A stretch of DNA of 6,262 bases, from NCBI GenBank assembly GCA_002425885.1, contig DINC01000240.1, forward strand, positions 1 to 6,262. The letters are read 5' to 3'. Both the position numbers and the translations under genes were made by a program. Shown here piece by piece: positions 1 through 6,262 of this stretch. Each line of letters begins with the position of its first letter. The first letter of the stretch is position 1. This stretch comes from Spirochaetia bacterium UBA5550. Lineage in GTDB: Bacteria > Spirochaetota > UBA4802 > UBA5550. The notes beneath the pieces were generated by a model. It did no database searches and had not been told where the DNA came from. It saw nothing but the letters and a program-made list of their open reading frames with translations.

Positions 1-22
1 AATTTTACTTTTTTCAAATTAC

Positions 23-40
23 AAACTGTCCGGACGGTTT
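23..40. promoter_or_regulatory. Palindromic operator candidate (TetR-type), possibly doubling as an upstream terminator
   Basis: The 18 bases AAACTGTCCGGACGGTTT form a palindrome centred on TCCGGA. The only departure from perfect symmetry is one T-G pairing in place of T-A. Its size and its centre without a spacer fit the operators bound by TetR-family repressor dimers, and it lies immediately upstream of the -35 box of the hydrolase gene. It is followed by seven T residues (38-44), so it could alternatively act as a weak intrinsic terminator for a + strand gene ending before the window: a stem of about 7 bp with loop CCGG. The operator reading is favoured because the symmetry runs through the centre and related half-sites recur downstream. 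No regulator gene is visible, so the TetR assignment is inference. Confidence 0.45.
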
Positions 41-45
41 TTTTA

Positions 46-73
46 TTGACACATTAGTCCAGTTTGTGACACT
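46..73 (+). promoter_or_regulatory. Candidate sigma70-type promoter of the lipoprotein hydrolase gene
   Basis: A consensus -35 hexamer TTGACA lies at 46-51. With a 16-base spacer the best -10 is GACACT at 68-73, which keeps the important A2 and T6 and is preceded by a TGT (65-67) that could act as an extended -10 element. The -10 is poor, so the promoter may be weak or dependent on an activator. An alternative, TATTAA at 74-79, looks better as a hexamer but would need a 22-base spacer. The palindrome at 23-40 sits just upstream and a repeated half-site (60-67) lies between the -35 and -10 boxes, which suggests regulated transcription. Confidence 0.4.
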
Positions 74-91
74 TATTAAATCTTCATTGCC

Positions 92-96
92 GGAGG
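92..96 (+). promoter_or_regulatory. Ribosome binding site of the hydrolase gene
   Basis: GGAGG ends four bases before the ATG at 101. The match to the anti-Shine-Dalgarno core is strong and the spacing is at the short end of normal. It fixes the start codon. The protein beginning there has a proper lipoprotein signal, which independently supports this start. Confidence 0.75.
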
Positions 97-100
97 TTTT

Positions 101-1843
101 ATGAAAAATAAACTACTTTTATTATTAATCACTTTTAGCACTATCTTCGCGCTGTCATGTATGGATGCAACAGAAACAGCTAAGTCTGATTCCTCTTCAA
201 AAAGTTCTGTTACTCTTCCAGGTACAGACGGAATCCTGAAATCAAAATCATCATCCGCAGCAACTCAGGAGTACAGTTATGCATACAAAGAATGTGTATA
301 CATACAGTCTCCAGGTGCAACAGAACCGGTAACAATAGCAGCCAATATACTTATTCCGGATGCATTAACAGATGGCCAGAAGTTCCCCGCAGTTATTTTT
401 GCAAACAGCTGGGCTCTTGAGGAGCATGAATATATCGCACAGGCGATTCACTTTGCCAAGAAAGGGTACATTGTGCTCAGCTTTTCAAGCAGAGGATGGG
501 GACTCTCAGGCGGCAAGGTTGCTCTCGGCAGCCCTGAAGACCGTGCGGATTTCAGCGCGGTAGTTGACTGGCTCATCGCCAATTCCCCCGTCGATGAGTC
601 TAACATCGGTGTATGCGGCATATCCTTAGGCGGAGGAACAGCGCTGAACGCAGCAGCTCACGAACCGCGAATAAAAACTGCTGTCGGTATATCCGCATGG
701 ACAGACCTTGAATCACACATGTGGTCAGAGGAAACTCCGAAACTTGTCTGGGGAAGTCTTCTTGTGATAACAGGAACAATCCTCGCGAGAATGGACCCGG
801 ATATCTATTCAATCTACTACGCCACACTTACAAATTCAAATATCGCATGGCTCAAAGAGTGGTGTTCAATCCGCTCACCTCTTACATTTATTGATAATAT
901 TAATAAAAGAAATACTCCCGTTTATATCGCAAACGGAATGGAGGATTATCTCTTCACACCTGATTCAGTTCTGAACTTTTTCAATGCACTGAAAGTTGAC
1001 CACAAGAGAGCGGACCTAAGCCTTGGAACACATTTCACGCCTGAAGCCACAGGTATACTTGGACTTGATAACTACGTATTTGATAAGGTAGACAAATGGT
1101 TCGACTACTGGCTCAAAGGGATCGATACAGGTATCATCTCCAATAGAGATAAAAGCGCTGTTGTCTCAATGCAGCTTAAAAATTCTCTGGAGAGAGTTGA
1201 ATACAGTACTGATAAACTTCAGTATGCTGATGGAACTTATACCTGGCCTCCGGAGAATGTAACAGAGCAGATATTCTATTGCGGGCAGAGAACACTTTTT
1301 ACAAACGGAACACTTAAGAGTTCTATGAATTCAAAAACCGCAACAGACAGTATGTATTCAGGGCTTCTTTCCGGATCAACGGCAGGAGCTGTTGTATTTC
1401 CTCTTCTTGAACAGCTTGGAGCCGGTGTAATAACAAATATAAATCTTCTTAATAGAATTGAATCAATTGCGTGGGAATCTTCAGCATTTACTGCTGATAA
1501 AAAGATCAGAGGCGGTTCCGAAGTTAAACTTCGCCTGTCATTGACATACGGTAAAGGGCAGATTGTTGTTTATCTTTATGATGTAGACAGGTGGGGCACT
1601 GCAACTTATGTAACTCACGGATTTCACACATTCTGGAACGCGAAGCCGGGCAAAGTAATGGATATCACAATTCCGATCATGACAACTGCATATGATATTC
1701 CTGCAGGTCATCACCTCGCGATGGTTATAGATACAAGTGATCCTCTATATTCAAAACCAAGCCTTGTGCCTTTTAACATTACCTATTATTATGGAAATAC
1801 GGCGGCAAAACAGATAAAACTGACCGTTCCTTTCGAGAATTAA
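101..1843 (+). CDS. CocE/NonD family (peptidase S15-like) alpha/beta hydrolase, predicted lipoprotein
   Basis: This 580-residue protein starts with two lysines, a Leu-rich hydrophobic core and a lipobox ending A-L-S-C (Cys20), then a Ser/Lys-rich tether (about 29-54), so it is predicted to be lipid-anchored outside the cytoplasm. The +2 residue after Cys is Met, not Asp, which by the E. coli Lol rule would favour the outer membrane. The alpha/beta-hydrolase domain (about 60-340) has the family motif R-G-W-G-L-S-G-G (131-138) and the nucleophile elbow G-I-S-L-G-G with Ser175. The likely acid is Asp282 (N-G-M-E-D) and the likely base His311 (L-G-T-H-F). Residues of about 205-260 probably form the helical cap. 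The C-terminal part (about 385-575) is rich in beta segments and resembles the PepX_C jelly-roll domain, with the typical I-P-A-G-H-H-L stretch at 533-539. Length fits the family, which includes X-Pro dipeptidyl-peptidases, cocaine esterase and glutaryl-7-ACA acylase. The substrate cannot be told from sequence: an esterase or amidase is likely, a peptidase is possible. The gene appears monocistronic, with its own promoter and terminator. Confidence 0.87.
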   Translation: MKNKLLLLLITFSTIFALSCMDATETAKSDSSSKSSVTLPGTDGILKSKSSSAATQEYSYAYKECVYIQSPGATEPVTIAANILIPDALTDGQKFPAVIFANSWALEEHEYIAQAIHFAKKGYIVLSFSSRGWGLSGGKVALGSPEDRADFSAVVDWLIANSPVDESNIGVCGISLGGGTALNAAAHEPRIKTAVGISAWTDLESHMWSEETPKLVWGSLLVITGTILARMDPDIYSIYYATLTNSNIAWLKEWCSIRSPLTFIDNINKRNTPVYIANGMEDYLFTPDSVLNFFNALKVDHKRADLSLGTHFTPEATGILGLDNYVFDKVDKWFDYWLKGIDTGIISNRDKSAVVSMQLKNSLERVEYSTDKLQYADGTYTWPPENVTEQIFYCGQRTLFTNGTLKSSMNSKTATDSMYSGLLSGSTAGAVVFPLLEQLGAGVITNINLLNRIESIAWESSAFTADKKIRGGSEVKLRLSLTYGKGQIVVYLYDVDRWGTATYVTHGFHTFWNAKPGKVMDITIPIMTTAYDIPAGHHLAMVIDTSDPLYSKPSLVPFNITYYYGNTAAKQIKLTVPFEN

Positions 1844-1868
1844 CAGTTCTCAAAAACTTTACGCTTTG

Positions 1869-1899
1869 AAATCCGGTTCAGAATCTGAACCGGATTTTA
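1869..1899 (+). terminator. Intrinsic terminator between converging genes
   Basis: A perfect 13-bp stem (1869-1881 paired with 1885-1897, core ATCCGGTTCAG) closes a three-base AAT loop and is followed by TTTTAATTATA on the + strand. It starts 25 bases after the stop codon of the hydrolase gene, so it is a convincing rho-independent terminator for that gene. On the - strand the hairpin also forms just after the sbcC stop codon, but it is followed by CAAAGCGT, with only the three stem T residues as a tract. Termination of the sbcDC transcript here is therefore plausible but weaker. The element probably insulates the two units from antisense read-through. Confidence 0.85.
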
Positions 1900-1900
1900 A

Positions 1901-4900
1901 TTATACAACAAACCTCGTAGTGCTGCCGCACACCGCAGGTATAACCTCAAGTCTGGCGTCAATCCTCTCCTTAAGCTCGTTAACATGAGAGATAATGCCA
2001 ACAAGCCTCCCGCTGCTCTGAAGATCTATGAGCGTGCTGATGGCAAGGTCAAGAGTCTCACTGTCCAGGGAACCGAAACCTTCGTCAATAAAAACCGTGT
2101 CCAGGTGAATTCCGCCTGCATACTGCTGCACAAGATCAGCAAGCCCCAGCGCAAGTGACAGCGAAGCAAGGAAAGCCTCTCCGCCGGAGAGAGTCACCAC
2201 CGGCCTGCTGTACCCGGTATATTCATCAAAAACCTCCAGGTCCAGGCCTCCGGAAGTTCGTCTGTCCTCAAGCCTGCCGGGGCTGATAAGCCTGTATCTG
2301 CCGCGGCTCATCCTCTCGAGACGGTTTGAAGCAATCATCAGCACTTCTTCAAACAGTGACTGAAGCACATAACGCTGGAATGTAAGCTTTCTGCTATTTT
2401 TCCCCCCGGCAACATCAGCAAGTTTCTGTATGACACCGAAAGACTGCTCCTCTAATAACGCAGACTGATCAATCAGCCTGATCTTTTCAGCAATCTTCTC
2501 GAGCCTCAAAGCCTCAGATTCAGAGCCCTTCATACTCCCTATTATCTGTTCTGTTTCATTTTTAACAGCATCAATTTTTCCCGAAATAGCCGCAATATCC
2601 GGACGTTCAGTATCTTTCACTACAGCTGACGCTCTCTCCACTCTCCCTTTCGCAGATATAAGCTCTCTCCTGTACTTCTCTACAACTGCTTCAAGATCCT
2701 TAAACTTTTCAGTTCCCAGCATAAGACTTATAAAATCAGGTTCAGATTTAAAGCCTTCTTTAAGGAGCCTGCTGCTGAACTCAAGTTCTTTCTCTTTCAG
2801 TTTAACCCTGGCTGCTATGCAGTCTTCATCAAGTTTTCTATACAGTGCTTCAGCAGCACTATATTTCTCCGACGCATCTTTCCATTCTTTTTCACAGTCT
2901 GCTATGAAAGAAATAATTTCCTCCATCCCCTTTTTCAGTGAAACGATTTTTGCGAGGAGATCATCCAGGTTATTGATACCTTCAGGGAGCCCTGTGCCAA
3001 GCTGGCTGCGTCTGCTCATCAGAGCTGATAATTTCAGTTCAACTTCTTTCAGTGCAGCTGAAGATCTATCTACTTCTGTATTGATTGCAAGAAGTTGATT
3101 CTCACAATCCGCAAGACCGGTTTTTAAAGAATCAGCCCCTGCGGCTATTAATGTTATTCTTTCCAGCTCCGCTGACTCTTCCCTGTATCTCTTCTTGAGA
3201 TCTTCACGGGTAAGGTTTCGATGCTCCTCCGGTATCTCTTCCAAAGCAGGCATCTGTGACCTGATTGATTCAAGTGCGGTTCTCTTTTTTATGATCTCCT
3301 TCTCAACAGATCTGGCCTCATCATCAGTTTTCTTCTCTTCCGCCTTCAGCTTTTCAATATCATCAGTACCGGGATTATCCTTATCGCCTGCGGCAGGTGC
3401 CGGATGGTGAAGAGACCCGCACACAGGGCAGGGTTCACCGCTCTTCAATTCTGACGCGAGCATTGAGGCCTGGCCCATTCTCCACTGTTCCTCAAGATTC
3501 GCTCTATCCTCATTTAATTTTTCAATCTGTATCAGCAGGGCAGCATGCTTCTTTTCAAGAGAGGGTATCTCAGACTCAAGCTTAAGAATCTCTGATCCCG
3601 ATTTTTCAATCTCTGCAATCTTTTTGCCTGACAGGGTTATCCTCTCCAGAGAGAGGTTTATTGCTGTAAGACCGGCAGCGGCTACTTCCGCTTCACTTAC
3701 CTTCAGTCTCAAACTCTTCACCTGATCTTCAAGCTTACTTCTTTTTTCAACATCAGCTGTATACAACTTCGCGGATTCTTTTTTTATCTTTTCATTCAGA
3801 GCGATCTCTTCATCGGCCTTTGCAATTTCACTGTATAAATCCCTGCATGACTCAAGCCTGTAGAGCTTCTTTTCCGCAAGCTTCAGCTCCTCTTTTTTCC
3901 CGGGAGTATCTTTAACTGCTTTTTCTGTTTCATTTTTTTTCTTTTCAGCAGATGCGAACTCTTCTCTGCACCTGCTGAATTTCGCTTCCTCACCGGAGAA
4001 CGCTGACCTCTCATCAGTTAATGATTTATAAATATCAGCAAGAGCTCCGGCTCTTCTCCCTGCTTCAAGGGTTTCAGCATAACCGTTTATTTCGCTCTCC
4101 CTACCTTCAAGTGCTTTAAGCTCCTCAGCAGCCAGATCCACCTCTTTAAAACGCGCATCAGCAACAGTTGCTGACGTCATCTCCTCACGCAGCTTTTTCT
4201 CCTCTGACTCAAGCTTCTTAAAAGCCTTGCTGAAACCTGCAGCCTCAATTTTACATGCAGAGGCCTTTACAGAAAGTTCATCTGCTGATTCGGCGTTCTC
4301 ACCCCGCAGCACCGCGTCACGTTCGGAATAAAGAGTATCAAGCCTCCTCTTCACATCAGCGGCCCTATCCCTGAAAATCTCCTGTATCCGGGTAAAACGT
4401 TCAGTGGCAAAGAGAACTTTAAGAATCTCCTCGCGCCCCTCTGCCTTTGCAGCAAGAAGCTCCCTGAACTTCCCCTGGGGAAGAACAATGACCTGCCTGA
4501 ACTGGCTGCTGTTGAATCCCAGAAGCGCCTCAATCCTTTCCGTGACCTTCGAAGTGCCTGTTTCAACTACATCATCATTCTCGCCAATAAGCCAGAGTGC
4601 TGCTTCAGGATTGACCTCCCTTGTGCCTGAGCCCCTCTTTTTATTCAGAGTCTGCCGGGGGCTTCTTTTTATCCTGTAGAGTTTACCTCCGATATAAAAT
4701 TCAAAAATCACATGGGATTCTGTATCACCGTCAGCCCACTGGCTTCTCATCTGCTCAAGACTCCTCTCGTCTCCGCTGGTATCACCATATAAAGCATAAG
4801 TCATGGCATCGAGGATCGAAGTCTTCCCTGAACCGGTAGGCCCGTGTATAAGAAAAAATTTTTTCTCCCCAAGATTTGAAAAATCGATTACCTCTTTATT

Positions 4901-4945
4901 TTTATACGGCCCCATGGCCTGTATCTCGATCTTTACAGGCTTCAT
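1901..4945 (-). CDS. sbcC: Nuclease SbcCD subunit C (SMC/Rad50-like ATPase)
   Basis: SbcC is the ATPase and coiled-coil subunit of the SbcCD complex, which opens hairpins and degrades protein-blocked or palindromic DNA ends in the cytoplasm. The 1014 residues show the full Rad50/SbcC layout. Walker A is G-P-T-G-S-G-K-T (35-42) and the Q-loop is L-P-Q-G-K-F (155-160). A first long charged coiled coil spans about 190-500, followed by the zinc hook C-P-V-C (Cys506 and Cys509, then G-S-L-H-H-P). A returning coiled coil spans about 530-850. The C-terminal ATPase lobe has signature L-S-G-G-E (919-923), Walker B F-I-D-E (Asp954, Glu955), D-loop S-L-D (959-961) and the switch His987. The hook is almost exactly mid-protein, as expected for equal arms, and the length is close to E. 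coli SbcC (1048). All key residues are present, so the protein looks active. The ATG overlaps the sbcD stop codon (ATGA) and has a GGAGG seven bases upstream, inside sbcD, indicating translational coupling. Confidence 0.97.
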   Translation of the reverse strand: MKPVKIEIQAMGPYKNKEVIDFSNLGEKKFFLIHGPTGSGKTSILDAMTYALYGDTSGDERSLEQMRSQWADGDTESHVIFEFYIGGKLYRIKRSPRQTLNKKRGSGTREVNPEAALWLIGENDDVVETGTSKVTERIEALLGFNSSQFRQVIVLPQGKFRELLAAKAEGREEILKVLFATERFTRIQEIFRDRAADVKRRLDTLYSERDAVLRGENAESADELSVKASACKIEAAGFSKAFKKLESEEKKLREEMTSATVADARFKEVDLAAEELKALEGRESEINGYAETLEAGRRAGALADIYKSLTDERSAFSGEEAKFSRCREEFASAEKKKNETEKAVKDTPGKKEELKLAEKKLYRLESCRDLYSEIAKADEEIALNEKIKKESAKLYTADVEKRSKLEDQVKSLRLKVSEAEVAAAGLTAINLSLERITLSGKKIAEIEKSGSEILKLESEIPSLEKKHAALLIQIEKLNEDRANLEEQWRMGQASMLASELKSGEPCPVCGSLHHPAPAAGDKDNPGTDDIEKLKAEEKKTDDEARSVEKEIIKKRTALESIRSQMPALEEIPEEHRNLTREDLKKRYREESAELERITLIAAGADSLKTGLADCENQLLAINTEVDRSSAALKEVELKLSALMSRRSQLGTGLPEGINNLDDLLAKIVSLKKGMEEIISFIADCEKEWKDASEKYSAAEALYRKLDEDCIAARVKLKEKELEFSSRLLKEGFKSEPDFISLMLGTEKFKDLEAVVEKYRRELISAKGRVERASAVVKDTERPDIAAISGKIDAVKNETEQIIGSMKGSESEALRLEKIAEKIRLIDQSALLEEQSFGVIQKLADVAGGKNSRKLTFQRYVLQSLFEEVLMIASNRLERMSRGRYRLISPGRLEDRRTSGGLDLEVFDEYTGYSRPVVTLSGGEAFLASLSLALGLADLVQQYAGGIHLDTVFIDEGFGSLDSETLDLAISTLIDLQSSGRLVGIISHVNELKERIDARLEVIPAVCGSTTRFVV

Positions 4946-4957
4946 AAGCCAACCTCC
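4942..4957 (-). promoter_or_regulatory. sbcD-sbcC junction: ATGA overlap with internal ribosome binding site
   Basis: On the - strand GGAGG (4957-4953) is followed by seven bases and then ATGA (4945-4942), in which the sbcC start ATG and the sbcD stop TGA share two bases. The ribosome binding site lies within the last codons of sbcD. This arrangement supports the chosen sbcC start and implies that ribosomes finishing SbcD reinitiate on sbcC, which would keep the two complex subunits in proportion. Confidence 0.85.
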
Positions 4958-6081
4958 GCTTTAACTCTCTCCTCCAGCACACTCCCCGCTATTGCAAGCG
5001 ACCTTTCGTCCGGCTCCTCCCCTGTAACATTAAGATAGAAGGAGGTAAACAGGTCAATATCACTATGCTTCAGCCCGGCGCGCCCAGGCAGCAGTTCACC
5101 TACAGAGCTGAATTCAGTTCTCTCAAGATGAATAATATTCGGATAAACAGTGCGCAGCCTGTTCATCGCATCATAGACCGCTTCACGGTCAGTAAGTATA
5201 ACTGCAACATAATCCTCTCTGTTCAATGAATCATCACCTTCAAGTATCTCTTTCAGGGAACCTTTCACCAAGCGCAAATCCCGCCGTGGCGTCAGTGGAA
5301 TCTCACTGGTTTTAACATTACCGGTACGGTCAATCTCAACAAGCGTAACAGACTTATTGTGTGACGCCTCTGAAATTGAATATTTCATCAGAGATCCGGA
5401 ATACCGTATTGTATCACTTATATTCTGAGGAGCATGCAGATGCCCCAGAGCCGTGTAGCAGAACCCGCTGAATGCTGAAGCTGCCACAACTCCCGCCCCC
5501 CCGATGGAAAGGGGCCTCTCCGAATCGCTGGAACTGCCGCCGCTTACAAAGGCATGGGCAACCGCAACTGACCGCACACTTTCCGTTTTTTCCGCACGGA
5601 TTTTATCATTGTAAAGAGTTATACCGCTGTTATGCGTAAGAGTTTCATCACACTCCAATGCAGACTTCATCCTCTCGGGATCAGCATAAGGGATGGAATA
5701 AAAGCAGACCGGCCCATGTTCGTCCTCAATAATAACGGGAACCACGCTCCCCCTGAATATTCCGGTTATATTCAGCCCCCCTCCCTTCATCATGGCTGAG
5801 CAGAAATCAAGACGCTCCGCTCCGTCATGATTACCGGCAATCATGATTACAGGAATCTTCAAATTCCGTGTCACACGCTCAAGGTGGGAACTCAGAAGCT
5901 CAACAGCTTCAGGGGGAGGGACAGACCTGTCGTAAATATCCCCGGAAATTATATAGGCATCAGGCTTTTCATTTTTAAGAATATGCTCAAGGTTTTCAAG
6001 CAGATATGCCTGGTCATCAGTTAGGTGCATCCCGTGAAAAATTCTCCCCAGGTGCCAGTCAGCGGTGTGAATAAAGCGCAT
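4942..6081 (-). CDS. sbcD: Nuclease SbcCD subunit D (Mre11-like phosphoesterase)
   Basis: SbcD is the metal-dependent nuclease subunit of SbcCD, acting as a double-strand exonuclease and hairpin endonuclease when driven by SbcC. The 379 residues carry the calcineurin-like phosphoesterase motifs of Mre11/SbcD in order: H-T-A-D-W-H-L-G (Asp8, His10), S-G-D-I-Y-D-R (Asp48), A-G-N-H-D (Asn84, His85, Asp86), the V-A-H-A-F region (His176), and G-H-L-H-A-P-Q (His214, His216). All expected Mn-binding ligands are therefore present. The part after about residue 260 is the less conserved capping and SbcC-binding region. Length is close to E. coli SbcD (400) and the B. subtilis protein. The start is well supported: the protein opens with the typical M-R-F-I-H-T-A-D-W-H-L-G-R, and a GGAG lies six bases before the ATG. 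It is the first gene of the sbcDC operon, overlapping sbcC by four bases. Confidence 0.97.
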   Translation of the reverse strand: MRFIHTADWHLGRIFHGMHLTDDQAYLLENLEHILKNEKPDAYIISGDIYDRSVPPPEAVELLSSHLERVTRNLKIPVIMIAGNHDGAERLDFCSAMMKGGGLNITGIFRGSVVPVIIEDEHGPVCFYSIPYADPERMKSALECDETLTHNSGITLYNDKIRAEKTESVRSVAVAHAFVSGGSSSDSERPLSIGGAGVVAASAFSGFCYTALGHLHAPQNISDTIRYSGSLMKYSISEASHNKSVTLVEIDRTGNVKTSEIPLTPRRDLRLVKGSLKEILEGDDSLNREDYVAVILTDREAVYDAMNRLRTVYPNIIHLERTEFSSVGELLPGRAGLKHSDIDLFTSFYLNVTGEEPDERSLAIAGSVLEERVKAEVGL

Positions 6082-6087
6082 TTAATA

Positions 6088-6091
6088 CTCC
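6088..6091 (-). promoter_or_regulatory. Ribosome binding site of sbcD
   Basis: GGAG on the - strand is separated from the sbcD ATG (6081-6079) by the six bases TATTAA, an ideal spacing. It decides the start together with the conserved N-terminus of SbcD. Confidence 0.7.
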
Positions 6092-6099
6092 GTTCAGAA

Positions 6100-6140
6100 T
6101 TTATAATCAGAAACATTATTTTTATCGCTATTCATTTCAA
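6100..6140 (-). promoter_or_regulatory. Candidate promoter region of sbcDC
   Basis: Two overlapping options are visible on the - strand. One is TTGAAA (6140-6135), a 16-base spacer and TAATGT (6118-6113), which would give a leader of about 25 bases. The other is a good -10 hexamer TATAAA (6105-6100) with no recognisable -35, which would place the start only about 12 bases before the ATG and leave little room for the ribosome binding site. The first is preferred on leader length. The region is AT-rich, so chance matches are likely. Confidence 0.3.
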
Positions 6141-6169
6141 GCAATTTATACAATAGACGAAATACAGGC

Positions 6170-6262
6170 CTAAAATGTAAAAAATAATCCGTTCTTAACA
6201 AAAAATTTAATTTGATCCATAGAATCGCCGGTATTATTATATTTCACTATATCCTTCATATT
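6170..6262 (-). CDS. Possible 3' end of a further - strand gene (partial, unrecognised)
   Basis: A frame stays open from the window edge for 30 codons to a TAG at 6172-6170. The residues include K-D-I-V-K-Y-N-N-T-G-D-S-M and end K-N-G-L-F-F-T-F. It could be the C-terminus of a gene lying to the right, 88 bases upstream of sbcD, or a tiny ORF starting at the ATG at 6259-6257. I recognise no family. The sequence is very AT-rich compared with the sbcDC genes and such a short open run is easily due to chance. A + strand promoter-like pair in the same stretch argues against it. Confidence 0.2.
   Translation of the reverse strand, partial: NMKDIVKYNNTGDSMDQIKFFVKNGLFFTF
6212..6240 (+). promoter_or_regulatory. 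Candidate + strand promoter pointing out of the window
   Basis: TTGATC (6212-6217) and TATTAT (6235-6240) are separated by exactly 17 bases, giving 4/6 and 5/6 matches to the sigma70 consensus. If real, it would drive a gene to the right that is divergent from sbcDC. The surrounding sequence is strongly AT-rich, so this pair could be fortuitous, and it conflicts with reading 6170-6262 as the end of a - strand gene. Confidence 0.25.

Noticed and set aside
600..827. Open - strand frame inside the hydrolase gene.
   Set aside because: It is antisense to the conserved nucleophile region of the hydrolase and shows no family features or translation signals.
1835..1851. Small inverted repeat GAGAA / TTCTC spanning the hydrolase stop codon.
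   Set aside because: Only five base pairs with a seven-base loop and no T-run. The strong 13-bp hairpin a few bases downstream explains termination much better.
2817..3098. Open + strand frame inside sbcC (also 3195-3410, 3397-3585 and 4404-4679).
   Set aside because: Ser/Phe-rich, low-complexity translations that lie antisense to the coiled-coil and ATPase coding regions of an intact sbcC, without ribosome binding sites or recognisable domains. They are shadows of the real gene.
1901..6081. Possibility that the SbcC/SbcD-like pair is a defence system or a variant nuclease complex.
   Set aside because: Both proteins have standard length, motif order and operon layout of housekeeping SbcCD, with no extra domains and no defence neighbours in view.
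1..6262. CRISPR arrays, tRNA or rRNA genes, insertion sequences, attachment sites, prophage parts.
   Set aside because: No regularly spaced repeats, no tRNA-like folds or rRNA sequence in the three short intergenic gaps, and no transposase or integrase frames; the window is almost fully occupied by three intact genes.

Overview
The window holds three complete genes, all supported end to end: a surface lipoprotein hydrolase on the + strand (101-1843), and a two-gene sbcD-sbcC operon on the - strand (6081 down to 1901). The lipoprotein and the operon converge on a 57-base gap that contains one strong hairpin terminator. Moderate GC content, clear GGAGG-type ribosome binding sites and an inner/outer-membrane style lipoprotein suggest a diderm bacterium. 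The relaxed lipobox (A-L-S-C) followed by a Ser-rich tether is reminiscent of spirochaetes, but this is a weak clue and I do not claim a genus.

Layout. Positions 1-100 are a compact control region: a near-perfect palindrome centred on TCCGGA, a TTGACA -35 box, further inverted and direct repeats, and a GGAGG ribosome binding site. Positions 101-1843 encode a CocE/NonD (peptidase S15-like) alpha/beta hydrolase with a lipoprotein signal and a C-terminal PepX_C-type beta domain. Positions 1844-1900 carry the terminator. Positions 1901-4945 (-) encode SbcC, and 4942-6081 (-) encode SbcD; the two overlap by four bases (ATGA). Positions 6082-6262 are AT-rich, non-coding or nearly so. They contain the sbcD ribosome binding site, candidate promoters on both strands and a short open frame that runs off the window edge.

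How the genes work together. SbcC (ABC-type ATPase with a zinc-hook coiled coil) and SbcD (Mre11-type nuclease) form the SbcCD complex, which cleaves DNA hairpins, palindromes and protein-blocked ends. Their operon order and translational coupling are the usual ones. The lipoprotein hydrolase has no visible functional link to SbcCD and appears to be an independently regulated unit, perhaps under a TetR-type repressor encoded outside the window.

I found no CRISPR array, RNA gene, insertion sequence, prophage part or defence cassette. Nothing here looks like a new multi-gene system. The most interesting non-coding signal is the repeat-rich operator/promoter at 1-100.
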